This document shows positions 1-11,922 of a stretch of 64,000 nt of DNA, piece by piece; position 1 is the stretch's first letter, and every line of letters begins with the position of its first letter. A program made the translations under genes and the position numbers. Under the pieces are notes generated by a model, which worked only from the letters and a program-made list of their open reading frames with translations, made no database searches and was not told the DNA's origin. Source of the stretch: Heterodera schachtii (taxonomy: Eukaryota; Nematoda; Chromadorea; Rhabditida; Heteroderidae); assembly GCA_023374025.1 (NCBI GenBank), contig SIJG01000016.1, positions 2,136,142 through 2,200,141 of the forward strand. The letters run 5' to 3'.

Positions 1-1418
1 AATTCATATTTCATAAAGTATTATATAAATATTCTTAAAAGATTAAAATTAAGGAAAATTCCAAAAAAAAATGTAATTATAATTTAAGGGCAAAATTAAA
101 ATTAAAATATTTATACAAGAAAATTACTTGGTGGACTCTTTACGCAGGACAGGACAAAGTGAACTTTTGCCAATTAATCAAAGCAAATAAGATAAAGCAA
201 AAAGAAAATAGAAAGAAGAAACAAGAATAAACAAAAAAGAGTCAAACTTTATAATTAAAAGCTAATAAAAATATTTAGCTAATTTATTAGAGGTTATTTA
301 ACTATAGCCAAAACATTAATTTAATCCCATCTGCAAAATGTTCAAACGCATTCAGATTTAATCATTTAACAAGTAAAAAGTAATTAAATAGAATATTAAT
401 AAAAAATTCCAGTGAAAAAGGTTAATTTAATAAAAAAAAAATTTATGAAAACCAATATTATCCAAAAAATATAAGTAAGAGACAAAATAAAAGGCTATAA
501 AGCAAATAGATGGATATCCAAGGCAAATTAACAGCTAAAAGTCCTGTAAAATGTGCTACAAATACTTAAATTAAACCCCTTCATTTTTCACGAAATTGTA
601 GGAAAACAATACATATAATAAATATAAATATATTTAATGTCGTTATATAATTTTTAAAAAGGTCAAATTTTTTTTCAATAAGGAACAATTAACAATAAGG
701 CATTCTATATGGTAAATAAATAAAAAAATCTGCTCATAAATAGAGAGGTGCTATTAAAACTAATTTAAATAAGCAAATGTTTTTATGCCGAAAAAGCTCC
801 TCATGCGTTCAAAGACAATAATAGTGGAAAGAAAAATAAATCCAACAAAATAAAGATTTCACAGTATTTTAAAATACGTAATAACCAAAAATTTAAAAAT
901 GAATTAAAGTTATAAAAGTCTATGAATTATTCATTTGAAAATAAACTTTTAATTTTTTGTGTTCTTATCAAAAAAGAAAGAATTTACTAGTTAATTAAAA
1001 AATAAAAATAAATAATACTACATAAAGAGAGATAAACAAAAAACGCCTGCAGAAACCATTCGAATTATTTTTTTTTAAAATTATCATTTAAAAACATAGG
1101 TTTATTTCGCAGTTTTTAATACAATATGGAATTTAAATAAATTAAAAATAATTTAAAGAAATTGCTTTTAAATCCTTCGCAGCCTGGAACCTTGAAAATT
1201 AATATGAATACCCTAAATTAAAAAAGAATAATTTAATTTTTATCTATATGAAATTTCTAAATATAAATTAGATATAAATTATTTTTTCGCTTATTAATAT
1301 ATCGTTAAATATCATCATGCAATTATAGGCAAATATATATTTAGTTATAATTGCATCCTAAAACTAAAAAAAATTTTTAATCTGTAAAAAAAAAAGAATA
1401 ACTTTTTATATATTTTTT
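1..1418. other. AT-rich noncoding stretch, A-rich on + strand
   Basis: Very AT-rich DNA with A exceeding T on the + strand. Apart from the repeat copy at 302-600 and weak short open segments near 789-855 and 1171-1221 (+ strand, 18-22 codons each), I see no gene, RNA gene or promoter here. Confidence 0.6.
302..600 (+). repeat. Direct repeat copy A (partner at 1428-1766)
   Basis: Shares with 1428-1766 a start reading tatagccaaaacatt, a middle with tattatccaaaaa, and an end reading gtaaaatgtgct then caaatacttaaatt. The two copies lie about 1.13 kb apart in the same orientation and have many small differences, so this is an old duplication. Copy B carries about 140 extra GC-richer bases that copy A lacks. 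Confidence 0.75.
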
Positions 1419-1529
1419 TGCGTTAAGTATAGCCAAAACATTGATTTATTCCCATTGGTCGTCGCAGGAATCCTACTGGAAAACCAAAATTACGATGCCG
1501 AGAAAATGATAACCGTTGAATTTTACTGA
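1419..1529 (+). pseudogene. Short open coding-like island, unrecognised
   Basis: A 36-codon open frame ends in TGA at 1527. Its GC-rich half encodes residues such as LVVAGILLENQNYDAEK, a mixed polar and hydrophobic composition unlike the translation of flanking AT-rich DNA. It lies on the A-rich strand like the other islands of this domain. I do not recognise a family. No clear splice donor follows, so I treat it as a relic or partial exon. Confidence 0.35.
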
Positions 1530-1766
1530 GAAAATTAAATGTCTAGCAATTACATAATATTGATACAAACGCTAATAAAAACTTAACATATTCCGCTCGT
1601 GAAAAATGTTTTTCATAAAAAAGTAATTAAATAAAAAATTTATAAAAAACGATATTATCCAAAAAAAGATATACAGCAAATAGATACTCAAGGCAATTAG
1701 CCCCCCAAAAGTCTTGTAAAATGTGCTGCAAATACTTAAATTCAGTCCTTCATTTTCACAATTGTA
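1428..1766 (+). repeat. Direct repeat copy B with an inserted open island
   Basis: Second copy of the 302-600 repeat. Between its left edge and the conserved right part lies the GC-richer island 1446-1529, absent from copy A. Either the island was inserted here or it was lost from copy A. Confidence 0.7.
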
Positions 1767-2611
1767 TAATACAAATAATAATAAAATATTTTTTTAAAAA
1801 TTGTATCAAAAATAATTTAATTGGCATTATATAAATTAAAAAACGTAAACTTTAACATTTGCTAGCATCCATCAAAATTTTGCACTATAAACTAAATGCA
1901 CCAAATTACAAATAACAAATCTTAAATGCATGAATTTTATATTAGAAAATAAATAAGAAAAAGGCCTAAATAAAAAAAAATTTAAATTTAAAAAATAATA
2001 AATAAATATCTTCATAAAAATATAATTTTTAGTATTTAACCCAAACAAAAACAATTATCAAGGTGAAGGTTGCGAACATGAGAATAATAATACTATAAAT
2101 TATATACATATATTATTATATAAAGGAATAATTTTACGTAGAACAACAATAATTTTAATCTCCTATTAAAATAAAATTTTTATATAAAAGATAATGCATA
2201 TTAATAAAATTCCTTATTTTTCACAATAAAATGTATTAATAAAATTTTTAATATAAATTAAAAATACACTCACTCTCAAATTATTACCATCTTTAATTAG
2301 CATCAATGAAAATAATTTAACCAAAAAATATTTTTCAATGTAAGTTGTTCTAAAGTTTGTAAATAACAAGACAAACTTGCATAAAAATACCATAAAATTA
2401 AAAAACTTGCATTTCAATTTTTTAAAAATCTATGACAAGATGAAATTGGCAACTGACCAGTGAAAAAGTAGTATTTAAAAATTAATATTAAATTTATTTT
2501 AAATCTTTTTATTCATAATTTTATGACCTTCAACTCTACTGCTCTCTTTTTTAAAATAAAAAATAGCTTGTGCTCTCTCGCCCTTTCTTTTTTGTATATC
2601 ATAACATATCT

Positions 2612-2797
2612 GCTAAAATAAAATCAGGAAAAACAGCTGGACAGTTAATCTGTCTATTAGGACCTCCAGGAGTTGGAAAGACATCTTTAGCCTCATCGAT
2701 AGCTGAAGCATTGAATAGACAAAATTAAAAATGTTGAATTGATTTTAAACTCAATGACAAATGGATGTATGAAAAGGGTAAACAATTAAATGTGTAT
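2612..2797 (+). pseudogene. Lon protease AAA+ domain fragment (Walker A), decayed
   Basis: The open frame encodes GPPGVGKT at 2660-2683, followed by [12 protein letters not shown]. This is the Walker A block of ATP-dependent Lon proteases, which normally degrade damaged proteins in mitochondria or peroxisomes. Before it, the residues GQLICLL correspond to the strand leading into the P-loop. After a TAA (2726) and a TGA (2735) the same frame continues with LNDKW...KGKQLNVY, which lines up loosely with the Lon segment after the P-loop (D-x-E-I-x-G-H-R-R-T-Y). Only about 60 of the roughly 800-1000 residues of a Lon are present, with two stops and no other Lon motif nearby. It is a gene relic or a captured fragment. 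Confidence 0.8.
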
Positions 2798-2799
2798 TA

Positions 2800-4430
2800 A
2801 TTAAATAATTTTTAACTTAAAATCTTATTAAATCTTTTTTTAAACAGAAATTAATAAAATATTAACATTTTAACCTGACAAAATACATATTGAAAATTTA
2901 AAAAAGAATATAGCATAATATTTAAATCAATAAAATTGATTAAATTCAAACATGTTTATATAAAATATGGCATAGTTTTCAAATATATGAGTCAAAAAAA
3001 TACCAAGATTGGCTCGCATATTCAAAATTTTGATGCTTAAATAAACAATTAAATAGTAATCAAAAAATAAATATAATAGCAAAGATTATATCCGTGGCAA
3101 ATACAAGAAAAAGAAAAAATTGCATAATAATCAAACATATCTAGGCAAAAACATTGCCACATACGATCAAATTTAATTTAAAAAATAATAAAAAGAACCT
3201 TAAATGAGCTAACTAATGAAACAAAATTTGGAAAATATTAAATTAAAGAAATCAAGGTTTTATTAAAAAATACAGGTATTATTCTTTTTTAAATAGCAAA
3301 TTTAAAATTTGAATAAAATTTTCTTTTCAAAATAATATTTTTCCAGCCATTATATTTGTTTATGAATTATAGAATTGCAAATAAAATAAGGCGATCATTT
3401 TTAAATATTCAGTCTTTTTAGAATGCTATAGCTCCTTAAAATCAAAAGTTTTATCCTTATTTTAGTACAATAAGAATTTAAAAAACAAAACTAATTATAA
3501 AGATAATTATAATGCAATTATATAAAAGTAACAAAAATAATGAACTATGCAAACGTTTAATTGAAAAATAGCACATAGAATCAAATAAAAATTTACTTTA
3601 TTTCATGTAAAAGTAAATTACTTAGAAAAATTCAATCCATATAATAAATTTAAATAATAACTCAAAAAAATATATATTTAACAAGATTAAAACAAATTGT
3701 TATAATATGAATCTTCAAAAACAAAATTGGACAACAACAGCCGTTATCTGGAATTGATGAAAAGCAAGGAAAATAAAAATAAATTTTGCAGAAATAATAA
3801 ATCACCAAAAATAAAGCCTGGAAATTTAAAAGATGTAATGCTACAAAATCATAAATTATACTTAATAAAAAATTCAATTGAAAGAAAAATTACTATGAGA
3901 CGAAATGACTAGTGAAAAATCATTGAAATCCATTAAATATATTTACTTATTAACGTATAACCAATTGAGAGAAATTTTGCGAAATTATAATGTAAAATTA
4001 AAAGCATTGATAAAAAATTTTTTTAGAAATAATGAATATTCTTAACAAATTTTAATATAATAAAAGTAAAACACTATTTCATTATATCAAACATATCGCA
4101 TTTAAATCATTATTAATATTTGACTACGCAAAGAAGCATTAATCCAAATATCCAATTAAAATTTGATACAGAAAAGTGAATAGAAAACAACAAACAAATT
4201 TATAAAAAAGAAGAAATGAAAAAACGCCAACATATGTTAAATTAGAGTTCAAATTTTTAAAACTTAATTAAATATCAGGTTATCTCAGCTAATTGCTGAT
4301 TCAACGCAAGAGTGTACAAAATATATATAGAAAAACATTGAATTTATTCAATAGGCTATTTAATGTAAAAAAATTATAATTATTTAGATAATTAAAAAGG
4401 ATGCTGCATCATAAAAGAAGAAATAACACG
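2800..4430. other. AT-rich stretch with weak open frame at 3727-3912
   Basis: A-rich on the + strand. A 61-codon + strand frame at 3727-3912, starting at TTG, has a plausible Lys/Asn-rich composition but no recognisable domain. The rest holds no feature I can support. Confidence 0.35.
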
Positions 4431-4434
4431 ATAA

Positions 4435-4530
4435 CGGGCCGAGAATAGGTCAAACAAAGGTTCAATTGGACGTCTGGACGTCAAATTTATTCACATTAAT
4501 GAGAAGAATGTCCTTGGGGTAAAACGATAA
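4435..4530 (+). pseudogene. Short open coding-like island, unrecognised
   Basis: Thirty-one sense codons end in TAA at 4528, including GRLDVKFIHINEKNVLG. The island is clearly GC-richer than its flanks and reads well only on the A-rich strand. There is no start codon or splice site that I can defend, and no recognisable family. It could be an exon of a broken gene. Confidence 0.35.
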
Positions 4531-4725
4531 AATTTAAATGAATGCCTTAGCATATTTAACAAAATAAATGGAAAATATCAAATTTAATCATTTATCACTC
4601 AAAATCAATTAATTGTTTTTTTATTTATAGTAAAAAGAATACTTGTGCAAATAATATTATTTAAATTTTTAAAAATCCAAAAAAAACTACACAAAAAACA
4701 AGAAAATGTTTCTTAGAGTTTTTAA

Positions 4726-4794
4726 GGAACTAACCACCCCACCCATAAAGCAACATTAATACTCGGGCAAAGAACAGAATTAATAACCTCTTAA
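4726..4794 (+). pseudogene. Short open coding-like island, unrecognised
   Basis: Twenty-two codons (THKATLILGQRTELITS within) end in TAA at 4792. A second + frame, shifted by one base relative to this one, is open from about 4753 to 4915, so a small indel may have broken a longer reading frame. Function unknown. Confidence 0.3.
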
Positions 4795-5342
4795 CTCCAT
4801 TCCATCGCCACCAACAAATAAAAGCTTTAAAAATTTCACCCTTACAAAAACAGAAGACAGTTTTTCTACATGTTATTATTAAAATTTTAGAAATATTTAA
4901 TTAGTCAAATAAATTTAGAAAATTAAAAAAAATAAAAAGTGAGAATTAAAATATTGTACATAATTTTCTAATAGTATTTTAAATATCATTCGAATTTACA
5001 TTAAAAAGAGGTGGTCAATTTCCATGAGAAAAACTTTAAAAATTTAAATAGAAGAAATAAAAACAAAGCAGTGAAGTAAAAATAAAAAAATTGAAGCTAA
5101 AATAATTTATAAATCTCTATTAGTCAGATAAAAAATACAAATATTTTCTTGTGATAAGGAAATAAATCGAATTATGTAGTAAATTTGGAAAAAATGTAAT
5201 TAGTTTAATTATCAGAAATGAAATATGAAAATGCCTTAATCGGTAATATAAAAATTAACAAGTACACAGATTTTTGAAAAAAAAATAAATGCAAATTTCA
5301 ATATTTCTATCAAAGTAAAAGGTGGATTTAAAAAAAAATTAC

Positions 5343-5925
5343 TTATTATTAACTTAGATAATTAATTTCAGTTGAAAATAAATTAAAAAAATTATAAGTT
5401 GATAATATTAATGCTTTATTCATTTATTTTGAAAAGCATTCTTTATAAAACTTACCAATTAATTAAAATCAATGACTTAAAGAAATAAATACGCATAAAA
5501 AAGTTGAAGAAAATTATGGATGCTATTACCACCACGAGAAGATGATCGAAATAAAGGCGCGGGACCCATTTGGTTAGGATCGTGATGGAAGTTGCTGATT
5601 TGAACATCTCGCCGAAAAACGAAACATTTAACAGAGTCAACATGAATTTATTATTCTTAAAATTTTTTTTTTATTAAATAACCTATAAAATAAAAATAAT
5701 AAATTATCCTTTAAAAAATTTTATTTAAACAAAACAAATAAAACCCAAAATTTGGTTTCATAATGAAAAATGAAAAGACAGTACTTCATAGTGAAGTGAT
5801 GTAATTATAGATAAAATATCTTAGTTATTGCTAATAAAAGAAGAATAAGCAAAGGTCATTTAATAAATTCCAGTTAAAAATTAAAAATAAATCTTTAATA
5901 TAAGAGATTATTCAGAAATTATATA
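5343..5925. other. Segment present only in the left inverted-repeat copy
   Basis: The right copy goes straight from the sequence matching 5925 to that matching 5343, so these bases were inserted on the left or deleted on the right. The segment contains the GC-rich island at 5500-5644. I see no terminal inverted repeats or target duplication. Confidence 0.5.
5500..5644 (+). pseudogene. Frameshifted coding-like island, unrecognised
   Basis: The + strand has two open frames joined by a one-base shift near 5574. The first encodes YHHEKMIEIKARDPFG and the second IVMEVADLNISPKNETFNRV. Together they read as an ordinary soluble protein segment. The opposite strand also has a 63-codon hydrophobic frame (5452-5643) followed by a GTAAG donor-like site, so a transmembrane exon on the - strand remains possible. 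The + strand reading fits the rule seen elsewhere in this A-rich domain. Confidence 0.4.
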
Positions 5926-6274
5926 ATATTTTTTTTCTAAAAGTTAACAGAATAACTGCTAGTAAAGACTACCTAATTAATTAGCGAAAAAACAATAACA
6001 TCACACACACTTGGTATTCGTCAATGAAACAACCATTAATATACGAATATAACCCATTGTGAACTTTAATTAAAATCTTTATATAATTATAAATAAATTA
6101 TTTCATTTTTAAAAAAGTCCATTGCAAAATCAAACTGTAAATTCCATTTAAAAAAATTTCTTACAAAAATAGAATATATTGGAGAAGATTAACTTCATCG
6201 TTTTGAAAAATGCCACCATGTGGTCATCCTGGACCAAGATAAAAATAGTTAATTTCAGCAGAAAAAAATATATA

Positions 6275-6570
6275 TAAATAGAAACGCATTTGTTTTTAAA
6301 AGTATAATATTGAAATCTAAACGAAGTTTCCTACTTTATTAATTGACGAGAATGGCCAATTTAATGATCTGTAATTAATGATTATTAATTTCAAAAATTG
6401 ATAAAATCACAAAAAAGCCAATAAAATTTATCAAAATGAAAGAAAATTGATCAATAAATAAATGTGTGCATTTTTCAATAATAATAAACAGAAACGCATT
6501 ACGTTAATTTAAAATTACAATAATTTAATCTAAAACAGGTTTCCTACTTTATTAATAGACGAGAACGGTC
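6275..6570 (+). repeat. Internal tandem duplication
   Basis: The segment 6275-6360 (gaaacgcatt, then tttcctactttattaat and gacgagaa) recurs, diverged, at 6481-6570. The right inverted-repeat copy near 28900 has it only once, so the duplication arose after the large block was copied. Confidence 0.65.
6436..6450 (+). pseudogene. Start remnant of the gene interrupted at 28 kb
   Basis: ATG followed by three codons and a TGA, in the context caaaatgaaagaaaat. It corresponds to the start of the - strand gene at 28820 in the right copy. The body of the gene is missing here until its tail at 6925, so this copy is a deletion derivative. Confidence 0.55.
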
Positions 6571-6920
6571 AAAAAAATTATTTTGATATCTTATTTTTTG
6601 AATAAAAAATCGATTTTTTAGGGATACATTTTCAAAAAATTTTCTTGATTTTTTTCACAAAAAATTTCTATAAATTCTCAAAATCCTCAAATATGAACAA
6701 AAAAAAATATGAAAATATGAAAGAAAAATAGCAAAATATGTAAGAAAAGTCCAAAATATGTATAAAAATATGTACATATGTAATATGTAGAAAAATCCGA
6801 AAATATGTAAATAAAAGTCCCAACTTTTGTTCACAAACACAAAAAAGAAAGTGTTTTCACTGCTAATTAGGTTATGGAGAATCCAGGAAAAAAATATGTA
6901 TTTACATAAAAAACAATCCC
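6570..6920 (-). mobile_element. Truncated copy of the 28071 hAT-like MITE
   Basis: Matches the left two thirds of the element at 28071-28619 in inverted orientation. It contains the end aacaatccctatt and the repeated acatatttt units (here as aaaatatgt on the + strand). The other terminus and the flanking target copy are missing, so this copy cannot move without a full set of ends. Confidence 0.7.
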
Positions 6921-6924
6921 TATT

Positions 6925-7029
6925 GATAAGTTAAATAAGCCAGAATATAGAAATTTATCGATGAAAATAAATAATGAAGTTCTAGCTAGTAGTTTTGAAG
7001 AATTAGTAAAATATAACAAAATGTTGTAA
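6925..7029 (+). pseudogene. C-terminal tail of the gene interrupted at 28 kb (left copy)
   Basis: Thirty-four codons ending in TAA at 7027 encode a tail with KINNEVL and SSFEELVKYNKML. It matches the tail of the - strand gene at 27964-28062, with three amino-acid changes plus silent changes. The frame is intact here although the upstream exon sequence is gone. That may reflect recent copying rather than selection. Confidence 0.6.
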
Positions 7030-7326
7030 TAAATAAAAATAATTTGAAAAATAAAAATTAAAGAAAAAAAAACAAAATTTTGCGTGAATAAACAAAATCG
7101 GGCATGTAATCAACCCGGACGTCTATTTTAGAAAAATTTTCATATAATTAACGAATAATTTAAATTTTAAAATTAATGACGCTTGAAAAAATCAAAAACA
7201 CTGAATTATATTTACTGTCGAAATTTTCTACATATAAATCAACAATTATTAATGGACAACAATATTTAAACCAAAATATAAGCTAATTAACATCGATCTT
7301 ATTAATTTTAATAATGTAATTATTTA

Positions 7327-7389
7327 ATGAAGTTAATCAAGTATCGAAAAAACGCTGAAGATTTTAGGAGAAGAGATGCACATGAATGA
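7327..7389 (+). CDS. Small ORF, unrecognised
   Basis: Starts with ATG and runs 20 codons to TGA at 7387. It encodes a basic peptide including RKNAEDFRRRDAHE. It lies on the A-rich strand. It could be a short exon or a relic; no splice signals are convincing. Confidence 0.25.
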   Translation: MKLIKYRKNAEDFRRRDAHE

Positions 7390-8277
7390 ACTTTTAAAAA
7401 TGCATCGTATTAGGCCAGAAAAACATTATGTTAAAAAGTCATAATACAAGTATAATATTTGGTATTTGATAAAATTCAAAGTTTATATAACTTAAGAGTA
7501 CTCAAAAATATTAATTATCATTGAATATGTTCAAGAAACATTTAAAACTTGACAAAAAATTATTATCATTTTAGGGCTTATTAAAAAATGATTCAGCACA
7601 CAAGATTGAAAAGCTTTATAACAAAAATATGAAGAAAAATAAATAAACAAGCAATTGAGGGAAAAAAGGCCGCGCAATTTATATTTCAAATTTTCCTCAC
7701 ATAAAAGGCACAAAAACAAAAAATTAAATCAATGTCGTATCAAAAATGAATAAACTTGAGGATGAAAATAAAGGAAAATTTTATTAATTTGAAAAAATAA
7801 TAATAATGATAGTATATAAGTTGAGTTATCATAAAATAATTTATTAGAGAGTAAAGAATATTAACAAACAAATGAAAATTAATTTTAAATTTGAACTATA
7901 TTTTATTAACAGCCACATCAATGATCTTCTCAAAGAACCTATTAAATATGAATATTAATTAACATTATCATAAATCTACGAAGGGAAAATATAATATAAT
8001 TTAAATTATAAAACCATGGCAAAAAAATTAAGAAGAATTTCTCCTATAAATCGTTATTTAAAATGGAAAAGAAAATAAATAAAAAGAAATAATTAATTTA
8101 TGATTTTTAAAATATTGAATTGCTTCTTTTAAATATAATGACAACAACACATTTCTTTATTTTATTTTTTCTTAAATAATTTTCCTAATTTTCCTAACAT
8201 ATTGTTTATACATTCTAATAAAATTAAAACAAAAAAAATAAAAAGTTTTGAATGACCAGTAATCCAATCAAAAAAAT

Positions 8278-8352
8278 ATGAAGACAAATGATTTCAATGC
8301 TGCAGGACAACGACACAAAAGTAATCGCTTGACACATAAATCGACAGCTTAA
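8278..8352 (+). CDS. Small ORF, unrecognised
   Basis: ATG plus 23 codons to TAA at 8350, with residues NDFNAAGQRHKSNRLTHKS, in a locally GC-richer patch. The opposite strand carries only a hydrophobic shadow frame. Function unknown. Confidence 0.3.
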   Translation: MKTNDFNAAGQRHKSNRLTHKSTA

Positions 8353-8461
8353 AAATGCTTTTATTATTTTGATTTATTAATTTAATAAAAAGAGCAACAT
8401 TAAGAATTAAATGAATAAATAATTTGTTTTGTTTAAATTCAAGAATACATAGGCTCATTAA

Positions 8462-8527
8462 GTTCAGCATAACACAATCATAAAAAAGTTTGATCGCGAT
8501 GAACATAGCCCACAGGAAAAACAATAA
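8462..8527 (+). pseudogene. Open coding-like island, unrecognised
   Basis: Twenty-one codons between stops encode IIKKFDRDEHSPQEKQ, a strongly hydrophilic segment in an otherwise featureless AT-rich stretch. It lies 110 bases downstream of the small ORF at 8278 and might belong to the same relic gene. Confidence 0.3.
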
Positions 8528-9992
8528 ATTTAATTACTAAAGACAAAATTTAATGGAATTAGAAAATAACACAAAAAACAAAAGCAAAAAATCATTATTA
8601 GCTAAACAATTAACAAAATGAAAGTGTAGCTTTAAATTGTCAATTAAATTATCTGTTAAAAGGTAAAAAATGAAAAACATTAATTTACTTAAGCCCAAAA
8701 TTTATGCTAGGTGGACAAAATTTAATTCATTCAATTAGAAAGTAATAAAAATAAAAAGTAAATATAATTTTTTGAAATTTAGTTATGAATTGATTCGTTC
8801 TTCATATCAAGTGAAGTACAAACTGAATTTTAATATAAAATATTCTTTATACATTTATTTGACTAAACAATTTAACTATGCCATTTGTCTATAATACCCC
8901 ACTCTTCAAAAATACATGCAAATTAAAATTCTTTTATTAAATAAAAAGGCAAATATTTTAATAAATTAGAGAAAAAACACTGTGGCAATAGAATTTGAAA
9001 TAAATAATAAAATACATTCTTAATATGATAAAATTATATGATAATCATAGTATATTATATCGTAAATCCAACAAATTAACGTTTGAGTAGAGCCTATACG
9101 ACAATTAAACTTATAATAAATGATATTATTAATTGAGAAACTATAATTTTTTAAATTAATACAGCTCAAGGGGAATGAAGTGCAGTCCCATCATCTTACA
9201 TGTGATATTATGAAATCTATTAACTAATAATGTTAAGGCATAAATAAAGATTATAAATTTAACCAAATAAAAAGTCATAAAATCATTTAATTGCAAGCTA
9301 TTTGATACCGATTCGGTAAAAGTATATCAATTATTTGGCAATAAGAAATAAATTATAAAAAATATATTTTAACAATTTATTTCTCGACTTTTACGATATA
9401 TCAATGAGTAAAAACATTTTATAAAATTTTAATGTAATAAATCAAAATATCAATTAAATTGAAACAATTTTGGATTTTTATTTTTGCAGATTTGTTTATG
9501 GTGGCGGTATTTATTAAGTTCGAAAATAAAATTTCATTGCTTTCAATAATTATAAAAAAATAATATGCGTGTTAACATAAGAAAAAGTAAAATAATTATT
9601 AAAACAGAAAAAGCAAAAATATGTATATGATATGATCGCCTAAGACCAAAGAAATGAAACGAAGAACAGCGAGAAATTAAACAACTAATGAATATAACGC
9701 AAAAAACAATAATTTAAATAAAAATAACAATAAAAAATTATGATTAAAATTCAAGTCTTTTAAACTCAAATGTATTAAAAATTTGCTAAACATAAATAAA
9801 TAATTTCGTAAATAGCTTAATACACAATTTATCAAAATATGAATACAAAAATTAATTATAAAATTAATTGGCATATGATAACACACTTAAGGGAGGGTTT
9901 ATCAACGAAAATCCAAGATCAGTAAACAAAACTTAATGATTGTTAATTCGATACCACAAGAGATTCTTGTCGCAAAATAAAAATGTTTTTTG

Positions 9993-10043
9993 ATGGCCAA
10001 AGAATGTAAACCACAAGGATATATTATTAAAATTTTATTCTAA
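9993..10043 (+). CDS. Small ORF, unrecognised
   Basis: ATG with 15 further codons to TAA at 10041, beginning MAKECKPQGY. The patch is GC-richer than its flanks and follows another open stretch that ends at about 9990. It is too short to classify. Confidence 0.2.
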   Translation: MAKECKPQGYIIKILF

Positions 10044-10959
10044 ATAATGAGATTTGTAAGACTAAAAATAAAAATAACGCATCAATAATTTTAAACCTTT
10101 TAGCTGATTCTCTCTTCTAGGTCTTCTCGAATGAAGAGAAATAAAAGAAATAATAAAAAAAAGTATTTGATTTTTAATAAAGATATAAAATTTTAATAGG
10201 CTATCATGATTAAAACCCATATAAATTAATAATTTATTAAAACCTCCCGCCGGGAATGACTGAATTCATCCGCAATTTTGAAATTTAATTGAAAAGATAG
10301 AAATTGTTTGAATTAAAAACATGCATTACAACTATATTTAACAAGAATAAATCGTAAATTACAAAAGACACCTCATGAGTCATGCCACATAATAAAAGAA
10401 CGAAGAGAATATTTTAAATAATGAAAATCCATAACTCTTCTTTTACGTTTTTGATTTAAAGAACAAAAACTTTTAATTTAAATAACACAAATTATAGAAA
10501 TACTTATAAAAATAAAATATTGATTGAAGCTTTTTGAAATATTTTTTTCTAAACAAAGCTTTTTTAAATTAAACTAAATTATTAAATTGATGAATATAAA
10601 AAAATCTTAAAAATAAATTAATTTACGCTGTGAAATGAATAAATTAATAAGATTTAAAAAACACAAAATAATTCTAAGTATAGTCATTCAAAATAATTAT
10701 TTATAGGGGCCAAATTAATCCATTTAATTTCGTGACTATGTTTTAAAATTTAATAAAAACACACACAAAATTTTTTTTTAAATAACAAATGTGCCAAAGT
10801 ACATTTTCAAGTATTTCGGCTTAGAATCATGTTGATTAAAAAATTAATATATATAATATTGAAATTTTTCACAAATATTAAAAACCTTTAATCCAATAAC
10901 AAATGGATGGAAATAAAACAAAGACTGGTTCAATATAATTAATTATCAATTTAAAAATA

Positions 10960-11755
10960 AATACCTTAACATTGAAAATAAAACAAATTAAAACTAAATA
11001 TTTATAGGTAATTATTTAAATATGTATTTTATTAAAAAAAATTTAAAAACATTCTCTTGTAACATATTTTTATTCGAAAAATTAATTAATTAATTCGGAC
11101 TACGATATTTGAGTGAATTTTATTATTATAGAGGCAAAATTGATGAAATGCTAAATATAATTATGAGAGTACAGTGCCACGTTCAAGAGTGAAGTTATGG
11201 TTATGTAACGATTGGAAAAACTATAAAAGAAGGGCAATATGAACGGAAATATGTTTAAATTTAAACTATAATAATAAGTATTCACAACAAATAATATAAT
11301 ATTAAACAAGCGAAAAATTTCAATTATAAATCTGCAATTAAGAAAGCAAAGCGTTTAATTCATATAAATATTTAAAATGCAAAATAATTTTTGTACAAAA
11401 ATTTCCAAACACATCCTTTTCGTCACAAGGAGTTAAAGTGTTTAACGAAATTAATTAAAAAATAATAAAATAATAGAGTATTTTAATGTTAAGCGTATAT
11501 TTTCAGAAGTTTGTAAATAAAGCATTTGTACAAAAAGCTAATTAACAAATTGCGTGTAAAATAAATAAACATAATTATATTTTAAACGAAGAAAGCGCAA
11601 ATAATATAAAACATTTGAACCTTTTATGGATCTGAATATCCATTGCTAATAGACCTTAAGCCTATAAATGCTCAATAACCCAACTGATGATTGGCTCGCT
11701 CCTCAAATTCCATTAAATACTTTCCTTGACTGGTTTTTATAAGCTGCCTCAATTA
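10960..11755 (+). repeat. Dispersed repeat, partner at 60075-60485
   Basis: Shares with 60 kb several ordered segments: tttataggtaatt with aaatatgta; atgtaacgattggaaaaa with tataaaagaa; acacatccttttcg with ggagttaaagtg; aaacgaagaaagcgcaaa; and agctgcctcaat. Both copies lie in A-rich domains in the same orientation, with copy-specific insertions between the shared blocks. Confidence 0.7.
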
Positions 11756-11865
11756 TAATCTGAAAAAATAAATAAAATATTTCTGTAAAAAATAAATTAC
11801 TAGCAAGAATTATCATTATAAATAATTTTAAAAAATATAAAAATTCAAATGTTTTTGACATAACC

Positions 11866-11922
11866 ATGGACAATGCGGAAGCTCAATATAACAGCGAAGA
11901 TGGCCAAGAATTGGGCGAATAA
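11866..11922 (+). CDS. Small acidic ORF, unrecognised
   Basis: ATG in the context ataaccatgga opens 18 codons to TAA at 11920 with acidic content (NAEAQYNSEDGQELGE). It is one of the most GC-rich patches of the first 12 kb. The frame is also open upstream for about 30 AT-rich codons. It could be an exon; no partner is visible. Confidence 0.3.
   Translation: MDNAEAQYNSEDGQELGE

Larger units (their letters stand above)
4930..7125 (-). repeat. Long inverted repeat, left copy (partner 27868-29990)
   Basis: Read on the - strand, this block matches 27868-29990 in order. Shared landmarks are the tract around 5020-5110, the segment at 6000-6060 containing cacacacttggtattcgtc, the segment at 6190-6240 containing gccaccatgtggtc, the stretch at 6340-6420, and the gene tail at 6925-7029. 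Both copies contain indels. The left copy has about 580 extra bases (5343-5925), an internal duplication at 6275-6570, and only part of the MITE present at 28071. Confidence 0.85.
8528..11865. other. AT-rich stretch with sparse short open islands
   Basis: Mostly A-rich sequence. Short + strand frames occur near 9605-9680 (ending MKRRTARN), 9894-9935 and 9993-10043. The segments 10960-11240 and 11405-11755 recur at 60 kb. I see nothing else I can name. Confidence 0.4.
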
